From positions 372,001 to 436,000 of the forward strand of contig NZ_CP046605.1 of assembly GCF_023520795.1 (NCBI RefSeq): a stretch of DNA of 64,000 bases, in the 5' to 3' direction. The stretch comes from Corynebacterium accolens. Lineage in GTDB: Bacteria > Actinomycetota > Actinomycetes > Mycobacteriales > Mycobacteriaceae. A program made the position numbers and the translations under genes. The notes under the pieces are model-generated. The model did not search any database. It was not told the DNA's origin and saw only the letters and a list, made by a program, of their open reading frames with translations. Positions within the stretch are counted from its first letter, which is position 1; each line of letters starts with the position of its first letter. Below are positions 35,155-44,225 of this stretch, in pieces.

Positions 35155-35502
35155 TTGGCGTTGACTTTATCGACTACCACTGAAGCACGCACTCATGTTG
35201 ATGTTGTTCCCGTTCCGCATCCCGGAGAAATTCTTCTCCTAGAATTCCTCAAACCCGCGGAATTACCCAGTATCGCCTGGCAACGACATTGGCACTACCC
35301 GCTCTCAAGTCTGCAAAATCACCCGCGGTGCGCTCGGTATCAGCGCCGATATGGCCTTGCGCTGGTCGGCCTACTTTGGGAATTCCGCGGAGTTCTGGCT
35401 CGGACTCAAGAGGAATACGATCTGTGGAAAACTCGCCAGACCACTGATGTCAGCGCCATCGTTCCGTGGAATCACAAAGAAGAAGCCGAGTCTCATTCAT
35501 AG
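35155..35502 (+). pseudogene. higA: HigA-type antitoxin gene with two compensating frameshifts
   Basis: The N-terminus VVPVPHPGEILLLEFLKPAE is the start of HigA/VapI-type XRE antitoxins, and the C-terminus QEEYDLWKTRQTTDVSAIVP belongs to the same family and the same frame. Between them the expected middle is read only in another frame (ITRGALGISADMALRWSAYF, then GNSAEFWLGL). So two indels cancel, giving a full-length frame with a nonsense middle, including the helix-turn-helix. No intact HigB toxin is adjacent. The gene is dead, or the indels are sequencing errors. TTG 35155 or TTG 35161 would be the start. Confidence 0.7.
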
Positions 35503-35519
35503 GAACAGTTGACTTGCGC

Positions 35520-36770
35520 TCATGAGTGGCTAGGGGAATTCCCTTTCTCCCTCGCGTCTGCTTGCGCAAGGACGCGATCGGCTCGGCGCACAAAGATAAG
35601 GGCGGGCCCGATAGCGAGGAGCCCGGCGAACGCATTGGCCCACAAACCAGTGGTCAAGGTCCAGCGATGAGACAATGCGGCCAGCGGGGTCGACCACACA
35701 CTAGAGAGTGAAACGACGGTGCTCATTTGGATATTGGTGACTCGGCCAAAAGTTTCTTCTGCCAGAAGCCTGTGGAGTGCGGCATAGGTTACCGCGCCGG
35801 CGGCTGGGGCTGTAAGAACAGACAGCCCTAAGGGGATGATCATCAACAGGCTGGGGCTGAGCAGGGCACCACAGGCGATTGATGCAGCAACCCAGGCGCA
35901 TGTGCCTACCTGAAGGGTGGCGAAGGAGAACTTCTTCTGCAACCAACCCGTCGACAAAGCCCCCACAATCCCGATGAGGCCTATGGACGTGCGGGCTAGT
36001 CCCGTTACCCATCCAGGGTTATTCCCCTCCTCCAGTATGAGGACCGCCATGAACAGCGAGCCGTTAATTGCGCAGTTCGACAGTGTTTGCATGGCAATGA
36101 GCCCGCGAAGTAGTGGCGCGCGAGCCACGATGGCTAAGCCTTCCTTCGTCGTGCGTAGGAGCTTGTTCTCTGCCTTCTTTGTGGGGTCTAGGCGAGCCCT
36201 GATGAAGAGGAAGAAGACAATGGTGAGGATATTTGCCAGACCGACAAACACGAAGGGCAGTGCCACATTGACTTCTAGAAGCGCGCCGCCCACAGTGGGG
36301 CCGATGAGTCCCGCAAATTGCAGACGTGCTTGGATGAGCCCTTGTTTGGCGGCGAGCTGTTCTTCCTCAACGAGCTGGGGCAGGCAAGGGTCGGAGCAAG
36401 CTTGACCTATCCGGTAAAAGAACATCATGCTCCCGAGAAGCGCACCGAAGACCATGGGGGAGAAACTTCCGGATAGGATGAGACTCGCTAACGCGAGGTT
36501 GAGTACCCCGGCCAGAGCGTTGGTCACAATGATGAGTGGCTTGCGGCGCCACATATCCGCAAGAGAGCCGCCGATGATTCCGCCTGCCAGTGCAGCTATT
36601 CCGGTGATGGTTCCATACAGGCCGGCAAGGGTAAGGCTATCGCTCAAGCGTAGAGTGACCACCGGAATAGCAAGCCCGGCTCCTACCCCGGCTATCTGAG
36701 CCACGAGGTCAGACCACAGGAATAGTCTAAAATCACTTGGGTTGGTGCGATCAACTTTATTTATATTCAA
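35520..36770 (-). CDS. MFS exporter of the RiPP-like cluster
   Basis: 416 residues from TTG 36770, fixed by ATAGGAGGAGCA just upstream. Ten to twelve hydrophobic helices; FLWSDLVAQIAGVGAGLAIP at the first helix and GGSLADMWRRKPLIIVTNAL, the loop 2-3 motif of MFS_3/EntS-type exporters, which often release siderophores or peptides. It is the last gene of a four-gene minus-strand unit, 24 nt after the SagB-type gene. Export of the modified peptide, or self-protection, is the likely role (inference). Confidence 0.8.
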   Translation of the reverse strand: MNINKVDRTNPSDFRLFLWSDLVAQIAGVGAGLAIPVVTLRLSDSLTLAGLYGTITGIAALAGGIIGGSLADMWRRKPLIIVTNALAGVLNLALASLILSGSFSPMVFGALLGSMMFFYRIGQACSDPCLPQLVEEEQLAAKQGLIQARLQFAGLIGPTVGGALLEVNVALPFVFVGLANILTIVFFLFIRARLDPTKKAENKLLRTTKEGLAIVARAPLLRGLIAMQTLSNCAINGSLFMAVLILEEGNNPGWVTGLARTSIGLIGIVGALSTGWLQKKFSFATLQVGTCAWVAASIACGALLSPSLLMIIPLGLSVLTAPAAGAVTYAALHRLLAEETFGRVTNIQMSTVVSLSSVWSTPLAALSHRWTLTTGLWANAFAGLLAIGPALIFVRRADRVLAQADAREKGNSPSHS

Positions 36771-36794
36771 TGCTCCTCCTATAACAAAGCCATC

Positions 36795-37856
36795 TCAGTC
36801 GTCCCTAGGCCCAACTGCAATTAGCATGCCCCAGAGGAAAGATCGCCAATCTAGTCCCGCGTTGTCAGCGATGATGTCTTCCCGAAAGAGAGAAATGCCC
36901 CGAGAGAGGTGGTCAGTGGCTGTAGCAACCATTTGAATAACTTGGCTAAGGTGCCCAATTTCTAGCCAGAGCGTTCGAATCGAGTTTAGACTTTCGTATT
37001 TCCAGGATATGACTCGAGGATCACCAACAGTAATAAAATGTATTGGGGCATCCACGACATGCGATTGTTTCCCAACCGCGGTCTTCCATTCCTTATAGGG
37101 CTCTAGATGATTGAGAAACAGTAAGGAATGGTTTTTCGGGTGGTATAAATAATAACCATCGTCGATTGAATCGCATCTACTAACGCGGACAATGAGCTCG
37201 GTTGAGCACAATCCTCCGGCAGATGGGGCCGAACGAAAATGGATGTTTCCGGACTTCTGTTCGTTTGTTGTTGGGCGCTTTGAAAAGCTTGCGGAATCGT
37301 AAAGGATTGATGCTAGTGACCTAAGGCTAATTGATTTTAGCTCTGTATTCGTAAAACGTGCAGATTTTCGAGAATTCAAAACAGATTTGAAGCTTCTGGT
37401 GTAGCTTATTGTCTCGCCGTGCGGAAGGTTCAATTCTTGCTTGGCGAAAATCGGATTCTCCCATACATGATGCGGTGGGCCGGTGAGCGCGAGTTTTTCC
37501 CTTAAATGCTGGTGATGCTCATCTAGTTGAGCGATTGTCTCGTCGGAACGGACTCCGCTGGCAAATGCGTAGTCGCGCGCGAGCGGAGGAGTATCGGGCC
37601 ACATATCTAGAACCGTGCATTCGGTATTGGGGGGTTCATTAGAAAAATGCTGTAGTACCCCTAAGTTCTGGAGTTCCGGAAATGAATCTTCGCTAGACAC
37701 GACCGTTACTCCACTAATAGTTTGACTATCTAGTAAGCGGAAGAGTTCCTCCCTTGCCTTCTGGTTTAAGATTGTCTGAGTTTGCTCTAGAGGGTTGTCC
37801 CAAACGAGATACGGTCCCTTGAACCGAAAATGGCCCACTGTCGCTATTCTAAGCAT
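36795..37856 (-). CDS. SagB-type dehydrogenase (nitroreductase fold)
   Basis: 353 residues. The first 150 residues are a variable N-terminal region. The FMN-binding core opens VLNSRKSARFTNTELKSISL (R-K-S-x-R-x-F), then LRSLASILYDSASFSKR, FRSAPSAGGLCSTELIVRV (the SAGGL-xx-E motif of SagB/ThcOx oxidases), YYLYHPKNHSLLFL, and near the end WLEIGHLSQVIQMVATATD. SagB enzymes oxidise azolines made by YcaO partners, but no YcaO is present here, so another peptide oxidation is implied. Its start overlaps the ATP-grasp gene by 8 nt. G+C content is clearly below that of neighbouring housekeeping genes. Confidence 0.8.
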   Translation of the reverse strand: MLRIATVGHFRFKGPYLVWDNPLEQTQTILNQKAREELFRLLDSQTISGVTVVSSEDSFPELQNLGVLQHFSNEPPNTECTVLDMWPDTPPLARDYAFASGVRSDETIAQLDEHHQHLREKLALTGPPHHVWENPIFAKQELNLPHGETISYTRSFKSVLNSRKSARFTNTELKSISLRSLASILYDSASFSKRPTTNEQKSGNIHFRSAPSAGGLCSTELIVRVSRCDSIDDGYYLYHPKNHSLLFLNHLEPYKEWKTAVGKQSHVVDAPIHFITVGDPRVISWKYESLNSIRTLWLEIGHLSQVIQMVATATDHLSRGISLFREDIIADNAGLDWRSFLWGMLIAVGPRDD

Positions 37857-38844
37857 CGTTTAAAGTCCTTTGTAAATATCTAGCAATGGCGTTGGAGACG
37901 AGATTCGTGCCAGCTCGGTCTTCGTAGAATAGCCAATCGAAGCAAACGTTACATTCAAGAAATATTGGGTCACCTCCTTGTATTAGGAGGTCGATAGCAC
38001 ATAAATTACAACCGGATAGTTGGGAGTATTCAATTAGAATATCTTTTAATCTTTGGGTAGATTTATATAGAGATACGCTCACGCCGTTGTTCTCTTGCCA
38101 CAGGTCGTCTGCATTGTCATATCCCGATACTCGGAAAACGATAACTTCTTGGTCGATTACGTAGCAGCGGAGCTCATACTCTGAGTTCATATACTTCTGG
38201 AATAGGAGAGGTACCGGCTCATCACGAGTTGATTGATCTAGCTTCAAACGTTTAGGCATAGCTCCAAGAAGTGTTCCCGGAGTCGGTTCTACCCAGTGGG
38301 GGCCAATCGGTTTGGCAATTGAAAAGGGAAACGCCGCTTCATATCCAATTGACGTTTGAGGGGTAGTAAGTCCAATAGAATTGGCGAGCTGAATTTGTGC
38401 AAGCCGTGACCGAGCGTTACAAAATTGGTTTACGCTAAATAAAGCAATCTCTTCAAGCGTTTGTATGTAGGATATTGCCTGATCTTTGATATAAATTATT
38501 TCCTCTTTAACGCAGGATATATTTTTTATAGATTCGCGTGAAAAATGGCGGATCCAAGCTACTGTCACCGTGGTGTTGCCATGTTCCGTAACCAGTCTTC
38601 CGAAGTTATCTATTGGTAATAGCTCTTTACTGAGTTCGCCGTCGCTGTCAATTCGTACGACTCCAATGTTTTGGCTGGCGAGAATCAGCGACAGGAGGTC
38701 ACATTCTCGGTCATCTTGGCGGGTTATGAAGACTACACTTTTTGATGGAAGCGATTCGGGGTGATTGTGGCGGAATTCTCGCTGAAAATCGTTGCTTGGG
38801 CCTTGAAGTCTTATGGTGATATTTTTGTCTATAAGGATCGTCAT
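37849..38844 (-). CDS. ATP-grasp peptide ligase of RiPP-maturase type
   Basis: 331 residues. The N-terminal domain VVFITRQDDRECDLLSLILA with VVRIDSDGELSKELLPI follows the pattern of MvdD/TgmB-like ATP-grasp maturases (TSREDxxxD.. then xRxDxxxF). The centre has NARSRLAQIQLANSIGLTTP (QxxxAxxxGLxxPxT) and PVPLLFQKYMNSEYELRCYV (FQ.y....e.R..v). The end is CNLCAIDLLIQGGDPIFLEC followed by NVCFDW, where the usual metal-binding E-x-N is ECN. Such enzymes couple side-chain carboxylates to hydroxyls or amines, or extend peptides. It is 59 bp after the short precursor frame and overlaps the SagB-type gene, so all are coexpressed. DNA here is AT-rich (38,461-38,520 has 18 G+C of 60). Confidence 0.8.
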   Translation of the reverse strand: MTILIDKNITIRLQGPSNDFQREFRHNHPESLPSKSVVFITRQDDRECDLLSLILASQNIGVVRIDSDGELSKELLPIDNFGRLVTEHGNTTVTVAWIRHFSRESIKNISCVKEEIIYIKDQAISYIQTLEEIALFSVNQFCNARSRLAQIQLANSIGLTTPQTSIGYEAAFPFSIAKPIGPHWVEPTPGTLLGAMPKRLKLDQSTRDEPVPLLFQKYMNSEYELRCYVIDQEVIVFRVSGYDNADDLWQENNGVSVSLYKSTQRLKDILIEYSQLSGCNLCAIDLLIQGGDPIFLECNVCFDWLFYEDRAGTNLVSNAIARYLQRTLNDA

Positions 38845-38860
38845 AGATATATGGCGGGGT

Positions 38861-38897
38861 CCTGTGGGTGCATGCTTGAGGGGCTTGCATCCACAGG
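38861..38897 (-). promoter_or_regulatory. Attenuator-like hairpin between precursor and ATP-grasp gene
   Basis: CCTGTGGGTGCA and TGCATCCACAGG form a 12-bp stem (one G-T) with a 13-nt loop. It begins 6 nt after the precursor stop and lacks a U-tract. Such hairpins commonly let a precursor peptide be made in excess over its enzymes. Confidence 0.6.
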
Positions 38898-38903
38898 GGG
38901 TAG

Positions 38904-39065
38904 CTAAAAGTCCTTTTTTACGTCGTGATTTGCTGCCTTGATTTTGTAATCATTAACAAAGGCGTCCAGCTTGTGATTGGGTCGTGGTGTGGGGTGTTCT
39001 GTCTGGTTTAGAATCTCCCGCGCTATCTGAGTGCTGAGACGCGGTGCTACTTCTGCGTGATGCAA
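38904..39065 (-). CDS. Candidate RiPP precursor peptide
   Basis: 53 residues if started at TTG 39065, which has GGGAGG 7 nt upstream; an in-frame ATG at 39095 has no ribosome site and would add 10 residues. The N-terminal half MHHAEVAPRLSTQIAREILN is leader-like. After HPTPRP comes NHKLDAFVNDYKIKAANHDV and KKDF, rich in Lys, Asp and Asn, side chains an ATP-grasp ligase could link. No signal peptide, no transmembrane segment, and no known family. It is the first frame of the ATP-grasp/SagB/MFS unit, has a promoter upstream and a hairpin behind it. The precursor role is inferred from size, position and composition. Confidence 0.6.
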   Translation of the reverse strand: MHHAEVAPRLSTQIAREILNQTEHPTPRPNHKLDAFVNDYKIKAANHDVKKDF

Positions 39066-39139
39066 GGTAAAACCTCCCGGTAGTGTGATGTGCATTACTT
39101 GCGGTAATTAGAATCTACATGAGCACTTTGGGTCCGGGT

Positions 39140-39168
39140 ATCCTACAAAAGTTCTAAATCTCGTTTCA
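39140..39168 (-). promoter_or_regulatory. Promoter of the RiPP-like cluster
   Basis: On the minus strand TGAAAC (39163-39168), 17 bp, TAGGAT (39140-39145), leaving a leader of about 65 nt before TTG 39065. The divergent DUF3068 gene has TAGGAT at 39197-39202, 8 nt before its ATG. Confidence 0.5.
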
Positions 39169-39210
39169 GGAAGTGTGTTTTGAACAAACGAGTCGGTAGG
39201 ATAAGCCACC

Positions 39211-40224
39211 ATGCTGCCCAAGTCCCGCATCTTCTCCGTCCTTCTGCTCGGCCTCGGCGTAGCGATGGTGGCCGCCGGAGTAGCGGCGCCGGCGTTTTTG
39301 GATTTCTCGCCGCGGCTGCCGTTGGAACTCAAAAACACCACGTGGACTCTTAAGGATGAGTCCGCGGATTCCCAAGTGGTCAATAAGGATGGAACGTCGC
39401 CTTATTCCGGGCCGATGACCTACCAGATCAATGCGGGCATCCAAGAGCCTTCGGATGAAGATACTGCGACGCTGCGCATAGGGGAGACGCGCCTGCGCGG
39501 CGATGGCCAAGGACTCGATGATTTAAGCCAAGCGCAGGTGTGGACCTATCCCATTGACCGCCTGAGCGGTGAGGCAAAGGCAGAGGCCAGCCTGAGCCAT
39601 ACCTTGGCCAGCCCTGAGGAGAAGGTTGCTGTCGATGGGTACTGGCTAAAATTCCCGGCGGATGCGGAAAAGACGAATTACCCAGTCTTTGACCCCACCT
39701 TGCGCAAGGCAGTGGACGCGGTCTTTGAAGAAGAAACTGAAATAGATGGCCGTACGGTGTATCGGTATCACCAGGAAATCGAGCCAACAAACGTAGCGCA
39801 GCTTTATGCCGCCGATGGCAATACCACCTCTTTCCCCAAGGAAGATGGGGGACACGAACCTGGTTATTTGATGCACTCGGGCAGTACGGATTTCTACGTC
39901 GACCAAGCTACCGGCCTGGTGGTGGGCATGGACATGGATATCGATGACTACTACGCGGACCGAGAGGGCGTAGGCCGCGAGCAAGCATTCGTCTTTAATG
40001 GTTCCACCTCAGAGAAGTCCCGCGCGGCGCTACTCGATGAAGCGAAATCGTTCCCACGCAACCACGTGGCGGAGATTGCGCGGTGGGCGGCACTGGGTAT
40101 CGGTATCGTGTTCACCTTTATTGGAGTCATTGGGGTGCTGGGAATTTACGACCGTAAAAACAAGCATGTGCGCCGACGCGGAAAGAAAAGCGCCAGCGAA
40201 ATGACTAGCGAAAGTGCCAGATAA
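39211..40224 (+). CDS. DUF3068 (PorA-family) membrane-anchored protein
   Basis: 337 residues. N-terminal hydrophobic helix FSVLLLGLGVAMVAAGVAAP, a large extracytoplasmic domain (about residues 30-285) with TLRIGETRLRGDGQGLDDL and YHQEIEPTNVAQLYAADGN, then a second helix WAALGIGIVFTFIGVIGVLG and a basic cytoplasmic tail. That two-helix, exposed-domain layout with the RxxxxGxGxxL stretch is DUF3068. Function is unknown. Proteins of this kind occur between rplL and rpoB in other corynebacteria as I recall, so this gene marks the core side of the gap. ATG 39211 follows TAGGAT by 8 nt. Confidence 0.75.
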   Translation: MLPKSRIFSVLLLGLGVAMVAAGVAAPAFLDFSPRLPLELKNTTWTLKDESADSQVVNKDGTSPYSGPMTYQINAGIQEPSDEDTATLRIGETRLRGDGQGLDDLSQAQVWTYPIDRLSGEAKAEASLSHTLASPEEKVAVDGYWLKFPADAEKTNYPVFDPTLRKAVDAVFEEETEIDGRTVYRYHQEIEPTNVAQLYAADGNTTSFPKEDGGHEPGYLMHSGSTDFYVDQATGLVVGMDMDIDDYYADREGVGREQAFVFNGSTSEKSRAALLDEAKSFPRNHVAEIARWAALGIGIVFTFIGVIGVLGIYDRKNKHVRRRGKKSASEMTSESAR

Positions 40225-40598
40225 GAGTATTAAGCGCGGTTCGGGTTGCGGTGGAATGAGTTTTTAGTGGTACGGTGCTTGTGGTTGCCCCGCTAGATCT
40301 GGCGCAACATTATTGCCGCGTTGGCGCAGCGGCGAGCGAGAGCTTGCCCCCTAGCGCGGAAAGAAAAGCCTTAAGTGTGGTGTGTCTTTACATACCTGAG
40401 TTTTTCCTATACACTGATTCGTTGCGCTGGAATCTGGATTTTCGGTGCACATTTAGCCTTTCGGGTTGGTGATGGCAAAACCGACTTGACAAGGTGATTT
40501 TGTGCATTCTGAACCCAGACACTCCACAGCAGACCGAATGCTAAAATTACCAGCGGTTTTGTTGCTCGTCGGCCAGGGCGAGTAGCAATCCGCGTGAG
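40225..40598 (+). promoter_or_regulatory. rpoBC upstream region with promoter
   Basis: This 374-bp gap has no gene. TTTACA (40387-40392) and TACACT (40410-40415) are 17 bp apart and form the best promoter, about 180 bp before rpoB. TTGACA at 40484-40489 and TAAAAT near 40541 may mark a second start. The long leader suggests post-initiation control. Confidence 0.6.
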
Positions 40599-43500
40599 GT
40601 GCTGGAAGGACCCATCTTGGCAGTCTCCCGCCAGACCAAGTCAGTGGCCAATATCCCCGGAGCCCCGAAGCGATACTCGTTTGCAAAAATTAGCGAGCCT
40701 ATCGCCCTGCCGGGCCTCCTTGACGTACAACTCGATTCCTTTGCTTGGCTCGTCGGCTCGCCGGAATGGCGCGAGCGTGAGCAGGCTGAGCGCGGCGATA
40801 ACGCACGCGTGACGAGCGGCCTTGAGGATATCCTCGAAGAGCTCTCGCCGATTCAGGACTACTCGGGCAATATGTCCCTGTCCTTGTCGGAGCCTCGCTT
40901 CGAGCCGGTGAAAAACACCGTCGATGAGTGTAAAGAAAAGGACATCAACTACTCCGCGCCGCTGTACGTGACCGCAGAGTTCATCAATAACGACACCCAA
41001 GAGATTAAGTCGCAGACCGTCTTCATCGGTGACTTCCCGATCATGACTGATATGGGTACCTTCATCGTGAACGGTACCGAGCGCGTCATCGTCTCCCAGC
41101 TGGTGCGTTCCCCGGGCGTGTACTTCGATCGTTCCATCGATAAGTCCACCGAACGCCCGCTGCACTCCGTGAAGATTATTCCTTCCCGCGGTGCTTGGCT
41201 GGAGTTCGACGTGGACAAGCGCGATACCGTCGGCGTGCGCATAGACCGCAAGCGCCGCCAGCCGGTAACCGTCCTGTTGAAGGCGCTGGGCTGGACCGAG
41301 GAGCAGATCAGGGAGCGCTTCAGCTTCTCTGAGCTCATGATGTCCACCCTAGAATCTGACGGTGTATCCAACACCGATGAAGCGCTGCTGGAGATCTACC
41401 GCAAGCAGCGCCCAGGCGAGCAGCCTACCCGCGAGTTGGCGCAGTCCTTGTTGGATAACTCCTTCTTCCGCGCTAAGCGCTATGACCTTGCCAAGGTTGG
41501 CCGTTACAAGGCCAACCGCAAGCTGGGCCTTGGCGGCGACCACGACGGTCTGATGACTCTGACCGAAGAAGACATCGCCGTCACCCTGGAGTACCTGGTA
41601 CGCCTGCACGTGGGCGAGCGTGAGATGAAGGCGCCAAACGGCGAGATGATCTCGCTGAACACCGACGATATCGACCACTTTGGTAACCGTCGTCTGCGCA
41701 CCGTGGGCGAGCTCATCCAGAACCAGGTCCGCGTGGGCCTGTCCCGCATGGAGCGCGTCGTGCGCGAGCGCATGACCACCCAGGACGCTGAGTCGATCAC
41801 GCCGACGTCCCTGATTAACGTGCGTCCGGTCTCTGCTGCTATCCGCGAGTTCTTTGGTACCTCCCAGCTCTCGCAGTTCATGGACCACAACAACTCCCTG
41901 TCTGGCCTGACCCACAAGCGCCGCCTGTCCGCGCTGGGCCCAGGCGGTCTGTCCCGTGAGCGCGCCGGCATTGAGGTGCGAGACGTGCACGCTTCGCACT
42001 ACGGCCGCATGTGCCCGATTGAGACCCCCGAGGGTCCGAACATTGGGTTGATTGGTGCGCTGGCGTCCTACGCCCGCGTGAACCCCTTCGGCTTCATCGA
42101 GACCCCGTACCGCAAGGTCGTTGACGGCAAGGTTACGGACCAGGTGGAGTACCTCACCGCTGATGAGGAGGACCGCTTCGCCATTGCTCAGGCCGAGGTA
42201 GAGCAGGACGAGGAAGGCCGTTTGATCGGCGAGCGCATCGAGGTCCGCCTGAAGGAGGGTGACATCGGAGTGACCGATGCCTCCGGTGTGGACTACGTTG
42301 ACGTTTCCCCGCGCCAGATGGTCTCCGTTGGTACCGCCATGATTCCGTTCTTGGAGCACGACGATGCTAACCGTGCCTTGATGGGCGCGAACATGCAGAA
42401 GCAGGCGGTCCCGCTGGTTCGCTCCGAGGCCCCACTGGTGGGTACCGGTATGGAGCAGCGCGCCGCATATGACGCTGGCGACGTCGTCATCACGCCAAAG
42501 GCCGGTGTGGTGGAAAACGTCACCGCTGACGTCATCACCATCATGGACGATGAGGGCCAGCGCGATACCTACATCCTGCGCAAGTTCGAGCGCACCAACC
42601 AGGGCACCAACTACAACCAGACCCCGCTGGTGTCCATGGGTCAGCGGGTAGAGGCCGGCCAGGTTTTGGCCGATGGCCCGGGTACCCACAACGGTGAGAT
42701 GTCGCTTGGCCGTAACCTGCTGGTTGCGTTCATGCCGTGGGAAGGCCACAACTACGAGGACGCCATCATCCTCAACCAGCGCATCGTGGAAGAAGACATC
42801 CTGACCTCCGTCCACATCGAGGAGCACGAGATCGATGCTCGTGACACCAAGCTGGGCGCCGAAGAAATCACCCGCGAGATTCCAAACGTCTCCGAGGACG
42901 TCTTGAGCGACCTCGATGAGCGCGGCATCATCCGCATCGGTGCTGACGTTCGTGCCGGCGATATCCTGGTGGGTAAGGTCACCCCGAAGGGGGAGACCGA
43001 GCTGACTCCGGAAGAGCGCCTGCTGCGCGCCATCTTCGGTGAGAAGGCCCGCGAGGTTCGCGATACCTCCATGAAGGTTCCGCACGGTGAGGTGGGCAAG
43101 GTTATTGGCGTTGCTCGCTTCTCCCGCGATGACGATGACGACCTGGCACCTGGCGTCAACGAGATGATCCGCGTCTACGTTGCGCAAAAGCGCAAGATCC
43201 AGGACGGCGATAAGATGGCCGGCCGCCACGGCAACAAGGGTGTTGTGGGCAAGATTTTGCCGCCAGAGGATATGCCGTTCATGGAGGACGGCACCCCGGT
43301 GGACATCCTGCTGAACACCCACGGTGTGCCGCGTCGTATGAACATCGGCCAGGTTCTTGAGCTGCACTTGGGCTGGTTGGCTCACGCTGGTTGGAAGGTC
43401 GACACCGAGGATCCGGCTAATGCCGAGCTGCTCAAGACCTTGCCGGAAGAGCTTTACGATGTCCCAGCGGACTCCCTGACCGCCACCCCGGTCTTCGACG

Positions 43501-44093
43501 GTGCTACCAACCACGAGATCGAGCGCCTGTTGGCATCGTCCCGCCCGAACCGCGACGGCGACGTACTGGTCAACGAGCACGGTAAGGCCACGCTTTTCGA
43601 TGGCCGGTCCGGCGAGCCGTACAAGTACCCCATCTCCGTGGGCTACATGTACATGCTCAAGCTGCACCACTTGGTCGATGAGAAGATTCACGCCCGTTCC
43701 ACTGGTCCTTACTCCATGATTACCCAGCAGCCACTGGGTGGTAAGGCTCAGTTCGGTGGCCAGCGCTTCGGCGAGATGGAGGTGTGGGCAATGCAGGCTT
43801 ACGGCGCTGCCTACACCCTGCAGGAGCTGCTTACCATCAAGTCCGATGACGTGGTAGGCCGCGTGAAGGTCTACGAGGCCATCGTGAAGGGCGACAATAT
43901 TCCAGATCCGGGCATCCCTGAGTCCTTCAAGGTGTTGCTCAAGGAGCTGCAGTCCCTGTGCTTGAACGTGGAGGTTCTTTCCACTGACGGCACCCCGATG
44001 GAGCTGTCTGGCTCTGATGACGATGACATGGATAGCCCATCGCTTGGCATTAACTTGTCCCGCGATGAGGGTTCTTCCGCTGACATCGCCTAA
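40599..44093 (+). CDS. rpoB: RNA polymerase beta subunit
   Basis: 1164 residues from GTG 40599. TTG 40617 is an alternative with the better ribosome site (GGAAGGA 7 nt upstream). Family elements throughout: NILEEL-type [40 protein letters not shown], the rifampicin pocket [19 protein letters not shown] followed by [34 protein letters not shown], and [20 protein letters not shown] near the C-terminus. In the pocket the resistance-associated Asp, His and Ser residues (516, 526, 531 in E. coli numbering) are the susceptible type, and Gln 517 is replaced by His. It precedes rpoC by 132 nt. Confidence 0.98.
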   Translation: MLEGPILAVSRQTKSVANIPGAPKRYSFAKISEPIALPGLLDVQLDSFAWLVGSPEWREREQAERGDNARVTSGLEDILEELSPIQDYSGNMSLSLSEPRFEPVKNTVDECKEKDINYSAPLYVTAEFINNDTQEIKSQTVFIGDFPIMTDMGTFIVNGTERVIVSQLVRSPGVYFDRSIDKSTERPLHSVKIIPSRGAWLEFDVDKRDTVGVRIDRKRRQPVTVLLKALGWTEEQIRERFSFSELMMSTLESDGVSNTDEALLEIYRKQRPGEQPTRELAQSLLDNSFFRAKRYDLAKVGRYKANRKLGLGGDHDGLMTLTEEDIAVTLEYLVRLHVGEREMKAPNGEMISLNTDDIDHFGNRRLRTVGELIQNQVRVGLSRMERVVRERMTTQDAESITPTSLINVRPVSAAIREFFGTSQLSQFMDHNNSLSGLTHKRRLSALGPGGLSRERAGIEVRDVHASHYGRMCPIETPEGPNIGLIGALASYARVNPFGFIETPYRKVVDGKVTDQVEYLTADEEDRFAIAQAEVEQDEEGRLIGERIEVRLKEGDIGVTDASGVDYVDVSPRQMVSVGTAMIPFLEHDDANRALMGANMQKQAVPLVRSEAPLVGTGMEQRAAYDAGDVVITPKAGVVENVTADVITIMDDEGQRDTYILRKFERTNQGTNYNQTPLVSMGQRVEAGQVLADGPGTHNGEMSLGRNLLVAFMPWEGHNYEDAIILNQRIVEEDILTSVHIEEHEIDARDTKLGAEEITREIPNVSEDVLSDLDERGIIRIGADVRAGDILVGKVTPKGETELTPEERLLRAIFGEKAREVRDTSMKVPHGEVGKVIGVARFSRDDDDDLAPGVNEMIRVYVAQKRKIQDGDKMAGRHGNKGVVGKILPPEDMPFMEDGTPVDILLNTHGVPRRMNIGQVLELHLGWLAHAGWKVDTEDPANAELLKTLPEELYDVPADSLTATPVFDGATNHEIERLLASSRPNRDGDVLVNEHGKATLFDGRSGEPYKYPISVGYMYMLKLHHLVDEKIHARSTGPYSMITQQPLGGKAQFGGQRFGEMEVWAMQAYGAAYTLQELLTIKSDDVVGRVKVYEAIVKGDNIPDPGIPESFKVLLKELQSLCLNVEVLSTDGTPMELSGSDDDDMDSPSLGINLSRDEGSSADIA

Positions 44094-44225
44094 ATAGATT
44101 CTCGGTCCACTGCGGAATGCACGGTTCCGGTGTTTAACACCGGGGCCGCCGCGGGCGGGCAATAAAGATTAATTCATTAAAAGCCATCAATTCCTCACAT
44201 GACGAGGATGAAAGGGAGACATTAC

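Noticed and set aside
36795-38844. Thiazole/oxazole-modified microcin cluster
   Set aside because: A SagB-type oxidase is present, but no YcaO cyclodehydratase or partner protein is found within the window, and the short frame lacks a Cys/Ser/Thr-rich core.
41349-44162. 937-codon open frame antisense to rpoB
   Set aside because: It is a shadow of high third-position G+C in a highly expressed gene. It has no domain, no ribosome site, and the opposite strand is unmistakable RpoB.
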